Of a stretch of DNA of 57,880 nucleotides, positions 17,120 to 25,745 are shown one piece after another. Source of the DNA: Halorubrum yunnanense. GTDB lineage: Archaea; Halobacteriota; Halobacteria; Halobacteriales; Haloferacaceae. Made by a program: the position numbers and the translations under genes. Position 1 is the stretch's first letter, and every line of letters starts with the position of its first letter. The stretch is taken from contig NZ_JAODIX010000053.1 of assembly GCF_026586675.1 (NCBI RefSeq), positions 1 to 57,880 on the forward strand, written 5' to 3'. Below the pieces are notes generated by a model. That model saw only the letters and a program-made list of their open reading frames with translations, was not told where the DNA came from and ran no database searches.

Positions 17120-18349
17120 GTGACCGACGACCCGACCGTCCTCGTGATCGGCGGCGGCGCGACGGGGGCCGGCGTCGCGCGCGACCTCGCGCGTCGGGGG
17201 GTCGACGTCGCCCTCGTTGACCGGGGCGGGCTCGCGGGCGGCACCTCTGGGCGCTCGCACGGGCTGCTCCACAGCGGCGCCCGGTACGCCGAAGCCGACG
17301 CGCCGGGCGCGGAGGAGTGTCTCCGCGAGAACCGCACGCTCAGGGACATCGCCGGCGAGTGCGTCCGCGAAACGGGCGGGCTGTTCGTCCGACTGACCGG
17401 GGACGACCCGGAGTACTTCGAGGAGAAGCTGGCGGCCTGCGAGGCGGTCGGCATCGAGACCGAGCGGCTCGACACCGGCGAGGCCCGCGAGGCCGCGCCC
17501 GGGCTCTCCGACGACGTCGCCGAGGCGTTCCGCGTGCCTGACGGCGTGATCTATCCCTCCCGGCTGGTGGCCGCCAACGCGGCCGACGCCGAGGAGCACG
17601 GCGCCGACGTCTACCCGCACGCCGCGGTCGAAGGGATCGAGACGTCCGACGGCTCGGTCTCGGCCGTCCGCGTCGGCGGCGAGCTCAACGCGACCCTCGA
17701 ACCGGAGTACGTCGTCAACGCGACCGGGGCGTGGGCCGACCGGATCGCCGACCTCGCCGGCGTCGAGGTGGGGATGGCGCCGAGCCGCGGCGTGATGGTC
17801 TCGGTCGAGCACGAGGGGCTCGGGCCGGTGTTGAACCGGTGTCGCGACCCCGACGACGGCGACATCGTCGTCCCCCACGACGGCGAGGTCGTGTTGGGGA
17901 CGACGAGCGTCCCCGTCGACGACCCCGACGAGTACGAGCGCGCCGACTGGGAGGTGGAGCGCTCGGTCGAGGAGTGCGCGGCGATGCTCCCCGCCGTCGC
18001 CGACGCCCCGACGGTCCGGACGTGGTGGGGCGTCCGCCCGCTGTACGCGCCCGAGGAGACGGGAGCGAACCGGCGCGGCATCTCCCGCGGCTTCACGCTG
18101 ATCGACCACGGCGACGAGGGCGTCGAGAACCTGTTCAGCGTCGTGGGCGGGAAGCTCACGACTTACCGGGAGATGGCCGAGGCGACGAGCGACCGCGTCT
18201 GCGACCGCCTCGGCGTCGACGCACCCTGCGAGACCGCGGACGAGCAGCTCCCCGGCGTCGACGACCCCGCGGAGCTCGACGCGCTCGTCGAGCGATACGG
18301 CGGCGCGAACCCGACCGACGCCGACGTCGTGGGCGCCGCTGACGACTGA
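17120..18349 (+). CDS. FAD-dependent glycerol-3-phosphate dehydrogenase GlpA-like, short form
   Basis: 409 aa from a GTG start. DAO-type FAD fold: VLVIGGGATGAGVARDLARRGVDVALVD (7-34), SGRSHGLLHSGARYA (flavin contacts), VVNATGAWADRIADLAG, VVLGTTSVPVDD, and FSVVGGKLTTYREMAE near the end. It converts glycerol 3-phosphate to DHAP and passes electrons to the quinone pool. Complete haloarchaeal GlpA is, from memory, near 580 aa with a C-terminal [2Fe-2S]/BFD part; that part is absent and no glpB or glpC follows. It may be a paralogue with another 2-hydroxy substrate. Confidence 0.8.
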   Translation: MTDDPTVLVIGGGATGAGVARDLARRGVDVALVDRGGLAGGTSGRSHGLLHSGARYAEADAPGAEECLRENRTLRDIAGECVRETGGLFVRLTGDDPEYFEEKLAACEAVGIETERLDTGEAREAAPGLSDDVAEAFRVPDGVIYPSRLVAANAADAEEHGADVYPHAAVEGIETSDGSVSAVRVGGELNATLEPEYVVNATGAWADRIADLAGVEVGMAPSRGVMVSVEHEGLGPVLNRCRDPDDGDIVVPHDGEVVLGTTSVPVDDPDEYERADWEVERSVEECAAMLPAVADAPTVRTWWGVRPLYAPEETGANRRGISRGFTLIDHGDEGVENLFSVVGGKLTTYREMAEATSDRVCDRLGVDAPCETADEQLPGVDDPAELDALVERYGGANPTDADVVGAADD

Positions 18350-18563
18350 ACGACGGCGACACCCGAGGGCGCCGATACCGCGCCGACTACTCGGCGTCGC
18401 GGATCGGGTCGCCGAACACCGCAGTTCCCGACGGCGCCCCGTCGCACGCCGGCGGCGCTGCCGAGAGATCGGAGCGAGTCGCCGTGCGTACTCCCGCGGC
18501 GGAAGCCGATCTGTGCGGTACCGAAGCCCGATTATTTATCCGTGTCACGTGGCAGTGTACACC

Positions 18564-18791
18564 ATGGGAAGAGAAGTGACTCACACGGCCACCGGGCCGA
18601 CGCCGGTAGGCGAAGAGGACCTCGAAGAACAGGGCGGGACGGCGTTCATCTGCCAGTGCGGGTTGTCGGATACCAAGCCGTACTGTGACGGGTCTCACAA
18701 CGAGACGGACGACGAGGAGGAGGGGAAGACGTACAAGTACGTCGACGGCGAGCGGAGGGAGGTCGAGGAGATCGCATACTCCGACGAGTGA
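18564..18791 (+). CDS. CDGSH iron-sulfur domain protein
   Basis: 75 aa with the full 2Fe-2S CDGSH signature: C30-x-C32, then C41-D-G-S-H45 in CQCGLSDTKPYCDGSH. The three-Cys one-His ligation gives a labile redox cluster. The rest is acidic with no TM segment, so it is cytosolic. The ATG at 18564 is preferred because ATTATTTATC at 18531-18540 is a TATA box at leaderless distance. It follows the GlpA-like gene but has its own promoter. Confidence 0.93.
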   Translation: MGREVTHTATGPTPVGEEDLEEQGGTAFICQCGLSDTKPYCDGSHNETDDEEEGKTYKYVDGERREVEEIAYSDE

Positions 18792-18930
18792 GCGGTCACC
18801 GAGCGCTGGGCGGTGTCGGACCGCGCCGCGCGCGTTCACCTGTCGTCCGTGCCGAAGCGGACCGCAGTGACCCCGTTTTCGCCCGCGAACGCCCCCGTGC
18901 CGAGTCCGGCCGGCACCGGACCTCGAGGGG

Positions 18931-19821
18931 TCACGACGAGAAGTCCGAGAGCGACTCGTGTGAGTCGTCGGGTCCGTCGGGTCCGTCGCTCCGTCCGCCT
19001 TCGTCCCCGTCCTCCCGGTCGCTCTCGTCGCTCTCCTCGCGGTTCTTGCCGATCGTCTCGGGCTCGTGCCACGGGTCGTCCGAGTCGACGGGCTCGACCG
19101 CGCGGTCGAGCTCGGCGGCGGAGTAGTCGCGCTCCTCGTCGAGCAGCATCGCGAGGCGTTGCCACCGGGCGCTGTGCTCCCCCTCGCCCTCCGGGCCGAC
19201 GCGCGCGCCGCGAGTCTTGAAGAACCGCGTGCCGCGTCCCAGCTTCGACCCCTCGCCGGTGTGGCCGTCGAAGATCGCGTCGAACTCGCCGCCGGGCTCG
19301 AGGTCGCCGACGGGGAAGTCGTGGGCGGGCTCCTCGCCGCGCTCGCGCGCCTCGGCGCGCAGGTCCGCGACGGAGCGGAAGTACTCGTCGGCGTTGGGGC
19401 CCTCGCGGGTCGACCGCGCGCGGGCGGCCGCCAGCGCGGCGTGGATCGCGCAGAGGCGGCCCTTCCACTCGGCGGGCTCCCAGCGCTCGGTGGCGAGTTC
19501 CTCGTAGCGCTCGATCGTCAGCGCGACGTCGCTGCCGGCGCGGAGGTCCTCGACGACGTAGAGGTTGAGGCGGTCCCAGAGGTTCCAGGCGTACCCGGAG
19601 CGCGCCAGCTCCCAGGCGGCCCACGCGGCGACGTCCTCGTCGGAGCGGCGCACGGCCTTCTGGAGCAGGCTGGAGACGGTGTAGCGGCTGTACCCACCGT
19701 CGGTCTCGTTCGACTCCTTCGCCTCGCCGAAGTCGTTCTCGCCGGTCGCGTCCGGCGTCGTGTCGGTCTCCAGGCTCCCGTCGGACCCGAACGTCGCCTG
19801 TCTGTCGTCGCCGTCGGCCAT
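18931..19821 (-). CDS. Conserved haloarchaeal protein resembling the C-terminal domain of RarA/MgsA AAA proteins
   Basis: 296 aa, soluble, with disordered acidic ends (~1-42 and ~250-296). The centre reads YTVSSLLQKAVRRSDEDVAAWAAWELARSGYAWNLWDRLNLYVVEDL (~45-91). That resembles the S-x-LQKAxRRSD...A...L...RL...ED pattern of the domain following the ATPase in RarA/WHIP-type clamp-loader relatives. No Walker motifs are present, so it is not itself an ATPase. A DNA-replication or recombination accessory role is possible but speculative. It lies just upstream of tRNA-Tyr on the opposite strand. Confidence 0.7.
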   Translation of the reverse strand: MADGDDRQATFGSDGSLETDTTPDATGENDFGEAKESNETDGGYSRYTVSSLLQKAVRRSDEDVAAWAAWELARSGYAWNLWDRLNLYVVEDLRAGSDVALTIERYEELATERWEPAEWKGRLCAIHAALAAARARSTREGPNADEYFRSVADLRAEARERGEEPAHDFPVGDLEPGGEFDAIFDGHTGEGSKLGRGTRFFKTRGARVGPEGEGEHSARWQRLAMLLDEERDYSAAELDRAVEPVDSDDPWHEPETIGKNREESDESDREDGDEGGRSDGPDGPDDSHESLSDFSS

Positions 19822-19969
19822 ACGCCCGCTCCCACCGCGAGCGACTTAAAAACCGCGCGCCGAGCGGAATGGGGATCCGGCCGCGGCCCCGAGGCGTCCG
19901 CGGTACGACGGATCACACCGCTGCTGAAAGGGAACCCTTAAGTCGAATCCGGCGGGTAGAATACGGTAA

Positions 19970-20043
19970 CCGCCCTTAGCTCAGCCTGGTAGAGCAGTCG
20001 ACTGTAGATCGACTTGTCCCCCGTTCAATTCGGGGAGGGCGGA
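19970..20043 (+). tRNA. tRNA-Tyr (GUA)
   Basis: Acceptor stem CCGCCCT (19970-19976) pairs perfectly with AGGGCGG (20036-20042), with discriminator A at 20043. The D arm is GCTC/GAGC, the anticodon stem GTCGA/TCGAC with loop CTGTAGA (anticodon GTA), and the T arm CCCCG/CGGGG around TTCAATT. The C1-G72 pair is the archaeal tyrosine identity element. No intron and no encoded CCA. Confidence 0.97.
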
Positions 20044-20248
20044 CTGAACCTCAGTACCCGTGAGCGACAGCGAACGGGTGGTTTCCGTGGGGGGATCAGA
20101 TTAGCTTTGGCGTGAGGCCGGACTTCCTTTCCAGCCGAGACGGTCGAGCGCAGATCGGCTTCTCACCGGGGTCGTGAGCAAGCTGGCGAGCGCTCGAACC
20201 CTTCCGTCGAATCACAGCCTACTTGTCACGCTGCGCCGAACGCGACCC

Positions 20249-20605
20249 ATGGGAAACGCGGATCCGGACGCCGTCCGGTCGTACTACGAGTCGATTGACG
20301 CGGACGCGTACGACTCCGTCTTCGCGCTCTTCGACGAGGACGTCGTCTACGAGCGCCCCGGGCAGGACGACATTGAGGGGATGGACGACCTCCGCCATTT
20401 CTATCTCGACGGGCGACCCCTGACGGAGGGCGCACACGAGGTCCACTCCCTGACCGCCGAGGACGACACCGTCGCGGTCAGGGGGACGTTCAGCGGCCTC
20501 CAAGACGGCGACCGAGTCGCATTCGGCTTCGCCGACTTCTTCGTGTTCACCGACGCCGGCGCCATCGGCCGCCGCTACACCTACACCGATCGCGACGAAG
20601 TGTGA
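20249..20605 (+). CDS. SnoaL/NTF2-like ketosteroid-isomerase-fold protein
   Basis: 118 aa from the ATG at 20249. The fold signature is a helix pair (ADPDAVRSYYESIDADAYDSVFALFDEDVVYERPG) followed by GMDDLRHFYLDGRPLTEGAHEV and curved beta strands with HSLTAEDDTVAVRGTFSG. NTF2-like proteins bind small hydrophobic ligands or act as isomerases/hydrolases; no catalytic assignment is justified. Upstream in-frame codons to 20174 look like noncoding spacer after tRNA-Tyr. Confidence 0.85.
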   Translation: MGNADPDAVRSYYESIDADAYDSVFALFDEDVVYERPGQDDIEGMDDLRHFYLDGRPLTEGAHEVHSLTAEDDTVAVRGTFSGLQDGDRVAFGFADFFVFTDAGAIGRRYTYTDRDEV

Positions 20606-20670
20606 GGAAACGAGGTCCCGTCGGCGAAGCGGAGCGCTCAGTTCTCAACGCAGTCATTCGGACCGACAGG

Positions 20671-20680
20671 GTATTTATCC
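20671..20680 (+). promoter_or_regulatory. TATA box of the second UspA-family gene
   Basis: GTATTTATCC ends 21 nt before the ATG at 20702, consistent with leaderless initiation. Confidence 0.6.
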
Positions 20681-20701
20681 CTCCCATGCAACCGTTCCGA
20701 C

Positions 20702-21172
20702 ATGACTCTCGTCGTGGTCCCGGTTCGGTTCCCGCCGTCGTCGCACTCGGAGGCGACGCTACGGGAGGCCGTCCGCGTCGCCGAGGGGCGCGACGCCGAA
20801 CTCACGATCCTCCACGTGGATCTCTATCAGAACTCCGGCGGCGTCTCCCGCAGCGACCTCAAGCGCGCGGTCGAGAAGCGGATCGGTCGGCTGGACCGCG
20901 CGCGGTACGTGGTCCGCCGGGGATTCCTCGTCGAGGAGACGATCCTCGAGGAGATCGTTGCCGAGAAGGCCGACGTCGTCGTCATCGGCTCGAAGCAGGC
21001 CGGACGCTGGCGGCGCATGGTCCAGAAGCTCCTCTCCGACCCCGACATCGACTCCTTCCTCCGAAGCGAGCTCGACTGTACCGTGATCACCGTCGAGGCC
21101 GACGGCGAGACCACAAGCAACCAGTCCGACGGCGAGACGGACGCCCCGCTCCCGAACGACGGCGACGACTGA
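20702..21172 (+). CDS. UspA-family protein
   Basis: 156 aa. A Usp-like alpha/beta domain starts MTLVVVPVRFPPSSHSEATLREAVRVAEGRDAELTILHVD. A central strand reads IVAEKADVVVIGSKQAGRWRRMVQKLL. The usual G-x9-G-[ST] ATP loop is weak or absent, so this is probably a non-ATP-binding variant. It has a ~25-residue acidic disordered tail. Independent promoter; the neighbour downstream is on the other strand. Confidence 0.85.
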   Translation: MTLVVVPVRFPPSSHSEATLREAVRVAEGRDAELTILHVDLYQNSGGVSRSDLKRAVEKRIGRLDRARYVVRRGFLVEETILEEIVAEKADVVVIGSKQAGRWRRMVQKLLSDPDIDSFLRSELDCTVITVEADGETTSNQSDGETDAPLPNDGDD

Positions 21173-21199
21173 CTCGGGTCGAGTTCGACCGACCGTTGG

Positions 21200-21841
21200 T
21201 CAGGCGCTCCCGTCCCCGGCCGCGACCCCGTAGCGACGCTCGTACTCGATGACGGTCGCGACGCGGTCAGCGACGCCCTCCCCGAACTCCCGCTCGACGA
21301 GGTACAGCGCAAGATCGATCCCGGAGGTCACCCCGCCCGCGGAGAGCAGATCGCCGTCGTCGACGACGCGCGCGTCGACGACCTCGGCGCCCGACTCGCG
21401 CAGCTCGTCGATCGCGCCGGCGTGGGTGACCACGCGGCGGCCGTCGGTGACACCGGCCTCGGCGAGCAGCATCGAGCCGGTACACACCGAGGCGATCCGC
21501 GTGCCGGCCGCGTGGTGGTCGGCGAGCGTGCGGGGCACGTCTCCCTTCTGGGCCTCCGCCCACGCGCTGGCCTCCTCGTCCCGGGCGTTCCACCCGCCGC
21601 CGGGAACGACGAGCAGGTCGGGGACGTCGTCCGCGTCCGGCTCGGGGAGGGCCGCGTCCACGCCAACGCGCGTCCCGTGGCTCGCTGTCACCGAGTCGCG
21701 CTCGTCGAGGGTTACGTACCGGACGCGCCCCGCGCGGTCCTCGCCCCCGGCGGCGTAGCCCAGCGCGTAGTCGAACACCTCGTACGGGCCGATCCCGTCG
21801 AGCTCGTCGAAGCCGTCGTACAGCAGAATGTCGACGTTCAC
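21200..21841 (-). CDS. DJ-1/PfpI family protein (GATase1-like)
   Basis: 213 aa. The fold is marked by the nucleophile elbow in ASVCTGSMLLAEAG (Cys ~120), an early acidic residue in YDGFDELDGIGPYEVF (~8-23), and SAGGVTSGIDLALYLVE near the C-terminus. This arrangement resembles the isonitrile-hydratase/AraC-type amidase branch of the DJ-1 superfamily rather than the protease or glyoxalase branches. The substrate is unknown. It lies 73 nt downstream of carB on the same strand. Confidence 0.88.
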   Translation of the reverse strand: MNVDILLYDGFDELDGIGPYEVFDYALGYAAGGEDRAGRVRYVTLDERDSVTASHGTRVGVDAALPEPDADDVPDLLVVPGGGWNARDEEASAWAEAQKGDVPRTLADHHAAGTRIASVCTGSMLLAEAGVTDGRRVVTHAGAIDELRESGAEVVDARVVDDGDLLSAGGVTSGIDLALYLVEREFGEGVADRVATVIEYERRYGVAAGDGSA

Positions 21842-21914
21842 ACCGACTCGAAGGGGAGCGGGCCGGTTGTGCGTTCCCCTCCGAACCCGGCCGCGACCCG
21901 CGTTAGCTGGTCTC

Positions 21915-24900
21915 CTACTCGCTCGCGCCCCAGTCCTCGACGCGCTTGGGCCGGTCGGAGACCGCCATCACGTCGAGGTCGTCGCCGGCGTGTTCGAGCG
22001 CCTCTAAGGCCGCCTTCGCGGAGGCGTGCGTCGAGAAGTAGGTGATCTCCTCCTCGACGGCGACCTCGAGCAGCTCGCGCTGCCGGGAGACGATGAGGTC
22101 GATCTCGCCGCGCTTCGCGGCCTCGATCAGGTCCGTCGCCTCACTCAGGTCGAACTGCTCGGCGTACCCCGCGACCAGCGCCTCGCCGGCCTCGGTGTCG
22201 GGGTCCGGGAACTCCTCGGCGGAGAGGTCGACGACGGCGGTGCCGGACTCCGGGATCGGCTTGCTCGTCGCGTCCTGCGCCTTGTCGTACGCCTTGCCGA
22301 ACGAGCGGGCGGTGCCCATCACCTCGCCGGTCGACTTCATCTCCGGGCCGAGCCGCGGGTCGGAGCCCGGCAGGCGGTCGAACGGGAGGACGACTTCCTT
22401 CACGCTGCGGTGCTCCGGGATCTGCTCGTCGACGTCGAGGTCGGCGAGCGTCAGGTCGTCGGTCATCACCTTCGCGGCGAGCTTCGCGATGGGGACGCCC
22501 GTCGCCTTCGAGACGAACGGGACCGTCCGCGAGGAGCGCGGGTTCGCCTCCAGCACGTACACCTCGCTGTCGGCGTCGTCGTCGACGCCGGTCACCGCGA
22601 GCTGGACGTTGAGCAGGCCGACCGTGCCGAGCGCGCTGGCGATGTCCTCGGTGACCTCGCGTACCCGCGCCATCGTGTCGTCGTCGAGCGAGCGCGGCGG
22701 GATCATGCAGGCGGAGTCGCCGGAGTGGACGCCCGCGCTCTCGACGTGTTCCATCACGCCGCCGAGCAGCACGTCTTCCCCGTCGGCCACCGCGTCGACG
22801 TCCAGTTCGACCGCGTCGTCGAGGAACTGGTCGATCAGGATCGGCTTGTCGGGCGAGACCCGGACCGCCTCCTCGATGTACTCCTCCAGCTCCGCGTCGC
22901 TCTCGACGACGCGCATCGCGCGACCGCCGAGGACGTAGGAGGGCCGCACGAGGACCGGGTAGCCGATGTCGTGGGCCAGCGCCAGCGCCTCGCTCTCGCT
23001 CGTCGCGGTGCCGCCTTCCGGCTGGGCGGTCCCCATCTCGTCCATGAGGACGTTGAAGCGGTCGCGGTCCTCGGCGAGGTCCATCGCTTCGACGCTCGTC
23101 CCCAGGATCGAGCAGTCGAGCCCGCGACGCTCGAGCTCCGCCTCGAGCGGTTCGCCGATGTTCACCGACGTCTGCCCGCCGAACTGCACCATCACGCCGT
23201 CGGCACCGGTCGCCTCGGCCACGTCGGCGACCTCCTCGGCGGTTATCGGGTCGAAGAACAGCCCGTCGGAGGTGTCGTAGTCGGTCGAGACGGTCTCGGG
23301 GTTGTTGTTGACCACGTGCGCCTCGATGCCGAGCTCGCGGAGCGCCTGGATCGCGTGGACCGAGCAGTAGTCGAACTCGACGCCCTGTCCGATCCGGATC
23401 GGGCCGCCGCCGACCACGACAACGCTGTCGACGCTCTTGTCGACGACGAGCTCGCCCGCCGCGGCGTCGCCTTTCAGCGGCCCGCGATTGAACTCCGACT
23501 GGCGGGCGGAGTAGTAGTAGGGAGTCTGGGCGGCGAACTCGCCGGCGCAGGTGTCGACCTGTTTATAAGAGCGACCGGGGACGTCCTCCTCGACCGCGCC
23601 CACGTCGACGTCGCCGCCGGCGAGCGCGGCGATCTCCGCGTTCGTGTGACCCGCGGTGGCCGCCTGCGTGAACTCGCCGTCCTGCGCGGCCTGCGCGGAG
23701 TCGCTGACGCGCTCGAACCGCTCGAGGTACCACGGCTTGATGCCGGTCATGTCCTCAACGTCCGCGACGGTGTAGCCGCGGTCGAACGCCTCGAAGATCG
23801 CGTACGGGCGGTCCGGCGAGGGACGGACGAGGTACTCGGTCTCCAAGGTGTCGTCGTCCACCGCGGCCCAGTCGACGGCCGGGTCGTACTCGGAGGAGCG
23901 GAGCGACTTCAGCAGGCTCTCCTCGAAGTTCCGGCCGATCGACATCGCCTCTCCCGTCGATTTCATCGCCGTGCCGAGCTCGAAGTCGACGTCGTCGAAC
24001 TTGTCGATGGGCCAGCGCGGCACCTTCGTCACCACGTAGTCGATGGCGGGCTCGAAGGCGGCGGTCGTCTCGCCGGTGATCTCGTTGTCGATCTCGTGGA
24101 GCCGCTTGCCGAGCGCGACCTTCGCCGTGACGCGGGCGATCGGGTAGCCGGTCGCCTTCGACGCGAGCGCCGAGGAGCGAGAGACGCGCGGGTTCACCTC
24201 CACGACGCGGTACTCGCCGCCCGGCGTCCCGTCGTCGTGCCACGCGAACTGGATGTTGCAGCCCCCCTCGATGCCCAGGTCGCGGATCACTTCGAGCGCC
24301 GCGTTGCGCATCTCCTGGTGCCCGTCGTCGGGGATGACCTGCGAGGGGGTGACGACTGTCGACTCCCCAGTGTGGATCCCCATCGGGTCGATGTTCTCCA
24401 TGTTGCAGATGATGATACAGGAGTCGTCGGCGTCCCGCATCACCTCGTACTCGAGCTCGACCCAGCCCGCGATGGACTCGGTTATCAGCACCTCGCTGTT
24501 CCGCGAGAGGCGGAGCCCCTTGCGGACGCGCTCCACGAGCTCCTCGAAGTCGTCGACGACCCCGGAACCGGAGCCGCCGAGGGTGTACGTCGTCCGGGCG
24601 ATGACGGGAAGCCCGCCGACCTCGTCGACCGCCTCCTGTACGTGCTCGCGGAAGGCGTCCTCGTCGAAGTCGGTGACCGACTCGCCCTCGTCGAGCGAGA
24701 TAGTCGTCGAGGCGGGTACCGGCTGGCCCAGACCCTCCATCCGCTGGCGGAACAGGTCGCGGTCCTCCGTCGCGTAGATGGTGTCGAGCGGGGTCCCCAT
24801 CACCTCGACGTCGTACTCCTCCAGAATGTCTTCCTCGGCGAGCTCGGCGGTGACGTTGAGTCCGGTCTGCCCGCCGAGCCCGGCGATGACGCCGTCGGGC

Positions 24901-25136
24901 TCCTCGATCCGGATGACCTCCGAGATCGCCTCGGGCGTGATCGGCTCGATGTACACCCGGTCTGCGGTCTCCGGGTCGGTCATGATCGTCGCGGGGTTCG
25001 AGTTCACCAGCACGACGCGGGCCCCCTCCTCTTGGAGGGCGCGACACGCCTGCGCGCCGGAGTAGTCGAACTCGGCCGCCTGTCCGATCTGGATCGGTCC
25101 GCTACCGATGAGTAGTATGGTCCGGTCCTCGCTCAT
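21915..25136 (-). CDS. carB: Carbamoyl-phosphate synthase large subunit
   Basis: 1073 aa, full length. Two homologous halves each start with the pre-ATP-grasp motif: LLIGSGPIQIGQAAEFDYSG (~8-27) and VVVGGGPIRIGQGVEFDYCS (~565-585). Each half has an ATP-grasp domain, and the last ~130 residues form the methylglyoxal-synthase-like regulatory domain. It makes carbamoyl phosphate from bicarbonate, ATP and glutamine-derived ammonia for arginine and pyrimidine synthesis. carA is not adjacent. A perfect inverted repeat upstream (25200-25214) could be its operator. Confidence 0.97.
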   Translation of the reverse strand: MSEDRTILLIGSGPIQIGQAAEFDYSGAQACRALQEEGARVVLVNSNPATIMTDPETADRVYIEPITPEAISEVIRIEEPDGVIAGLGGQTGLNVTAELAEEDILEEYDVEVMGTPLDTIYATEDRDLFRQRMEGLGQPVPASTTISLDEGESVTDFDEDAFREHVQEAVDEVGGLPVIARTTYTLGGSGSGVVDDFEELVERVRKGLRLSRNSEVLITESIAGWVELEYEVMRDADDSCIIICNMENIDPMGIHTGESTVVTPSQVIPDDGHQEMRNAALEVIRDLGIEGGCNIQFAWHDDGTPGGEYRVVEVNPRVSRSSALASKATGYPIARVTAKVALGKRLHEIDNEITGETTAAFEPAIDYVVTKVPRWPIDKFDDVDFELGTAMKSTGEAMSIGRNFEESLLKSLRSSEYDPAVDWAAVDDDTLETEYLVRPSPDRPYAIFEAFDRGYTVADVEDMTGIKPWYLERFERVSDSAQAAQDGEFTQAATAGHTNAEIAALAGGDVDVGAVEEDVPGRSYKQVDTCAGEFAAQTPYYYSARQSEFNRGPLKGDAAAGELVVDKSVDSVVVVGGGPIRIGQGVEFDYCSVHAIQALRELGIEAHVVNNNPETVSTDYDTSDGLFFDPITAEEVADVAEATGADGVMVQFGGQTSVNIGEPLEAELERRGLDCSILGTSVEAMDLAEDRDRFNVLMDEMGTAQPEGGTATSESEALALAHDIGYPVLVRPSYVLGGRAMRVVESDAELEEYIEEAVRVSPDKPILIDQFLDDAVELDVDAVADGEDVLLGGVMEHVESAGVHSGDSACMIPPRSLDDDTMARVREVTEDIASALGTVGLLNVQLAVTGVDDDADSEVYVLEANPRSSRTVPFVSKATGVPIAKLAAKVMTDDLTLADLDVDEQIPEHRSVKEVVLPFDRLPGSDPRLGPEMKSTGEVMGTARSFGKAYDKAQDATSKPIPESGTAVVDLSAEEFPDPDTEAGEALVAGYAEQFDLSEATDLIEAAKRGEIDLIVSRQRELLEVAVEEEITYFSTHASAKAALEALEHAGDDLDVMAVSDRPKRVEDWGASE

Positions 25137-25199
25137 TATCGCGACGGAGTACGCTCATCGTAATAAGGCCGGCGGTAGAGTACGAATCTCGCAGCGATT

Positions 25200-25214
25200 T
25201 TGCGATTTTCGCAA
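25200..25214. promoter_or_regulatory. Perfect inverted repeat TTGCGA-TTT-TCGCAA before carB
   Basis: Six-bp arms with a 3-nt spacer, 64 nt upstream of the carB start, preceded by a further GCGATTT half-like copy. Candidate binding site for a regulator of carbamoyl phosphate synthesis, or for the small winged-helix protein encoded just upstream. Symmetry is seen; regulation is inferred. Confidence 0.45.
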
Positions 25215-25387
25215 GTTACGGTATCCCATGATGGACGAGAACGAGTGGCACAGATCTCGACGGGAGCCCGGGCGACGGCCGCAGCGCTTTTAAAAACAGG
25301 TGACGGTGCCCTCTCGCTCACGGCGACTCCGGCGTCTCGCGGATGCGGTCGGTCGCGACCCGGATCGACCGGCCGAGTGTCCCTCGC

Positions 25388-25603
25388 TCAGGTCTCCAGC
25401 CGGTACCGGTACGGCCGGTCCGCGATGACCTCGACCTCGCCGCGCTCGGCCCAGCGGCCCAGCACGGTCGCGACGCGGTGCGGGCTGTCGATCTCCTCGC
25501 ATCCGTCGGCGAGCGCGAGAATCTCCCGGGCCGTCAGCGGCTCGTCGGCCTCAGCGAGCACACCGCGAATCCGGTCGTACCGGTCGTATTCACCGGTCCT
25601 CAT
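25388..25603 (-). CDS. Small winged-helix DNA-binding protein
   Basis: 71 aa from the ATG at 25603, chosen because a TATATG box lies ~25 nt upstream. The sequence YDRIRGVLAEADEPLTAREILALADG...HRVATVLGRWAERGEVEVIADRPYRYRLET has the layout of a winged-helix domain: helix, recognition helix, then a two-strand wing ending in YRYRL. No effector domain. It is transcribed toward carB and could regulate it (inference from position). Confidence 0.75.
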   Translation of the reverse strand: MRTGEYDRYDRIRGVLAEADEPLTAREILALADGCEEIDSPHRVATVLGRWAERGEVEVIADRPYRYRLET

Positions 25604-25745
25604 GCGTCTTACGTACGGCACCCGCACATATAGGGTTCAGTGAGACAGGAGTCGGACAACCGTCTGACACGAGGGCCGAGACGGGGCTTTTCGGCGGGAT
25701 GAGCCCCGACGAACTCTCAGTTTAAAACGGCACCGAGTCCCGCGG

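Noticed and set aside
22026-25115. A 1029-aa plus-strand open frame opposite carB
   Set aside because: The sequence is Arg/Val/Leu-rich, not acidic, and has no domain. It exists because high third-position GC removes stops on the antisense strand; carB on the other strand is unmistakable.
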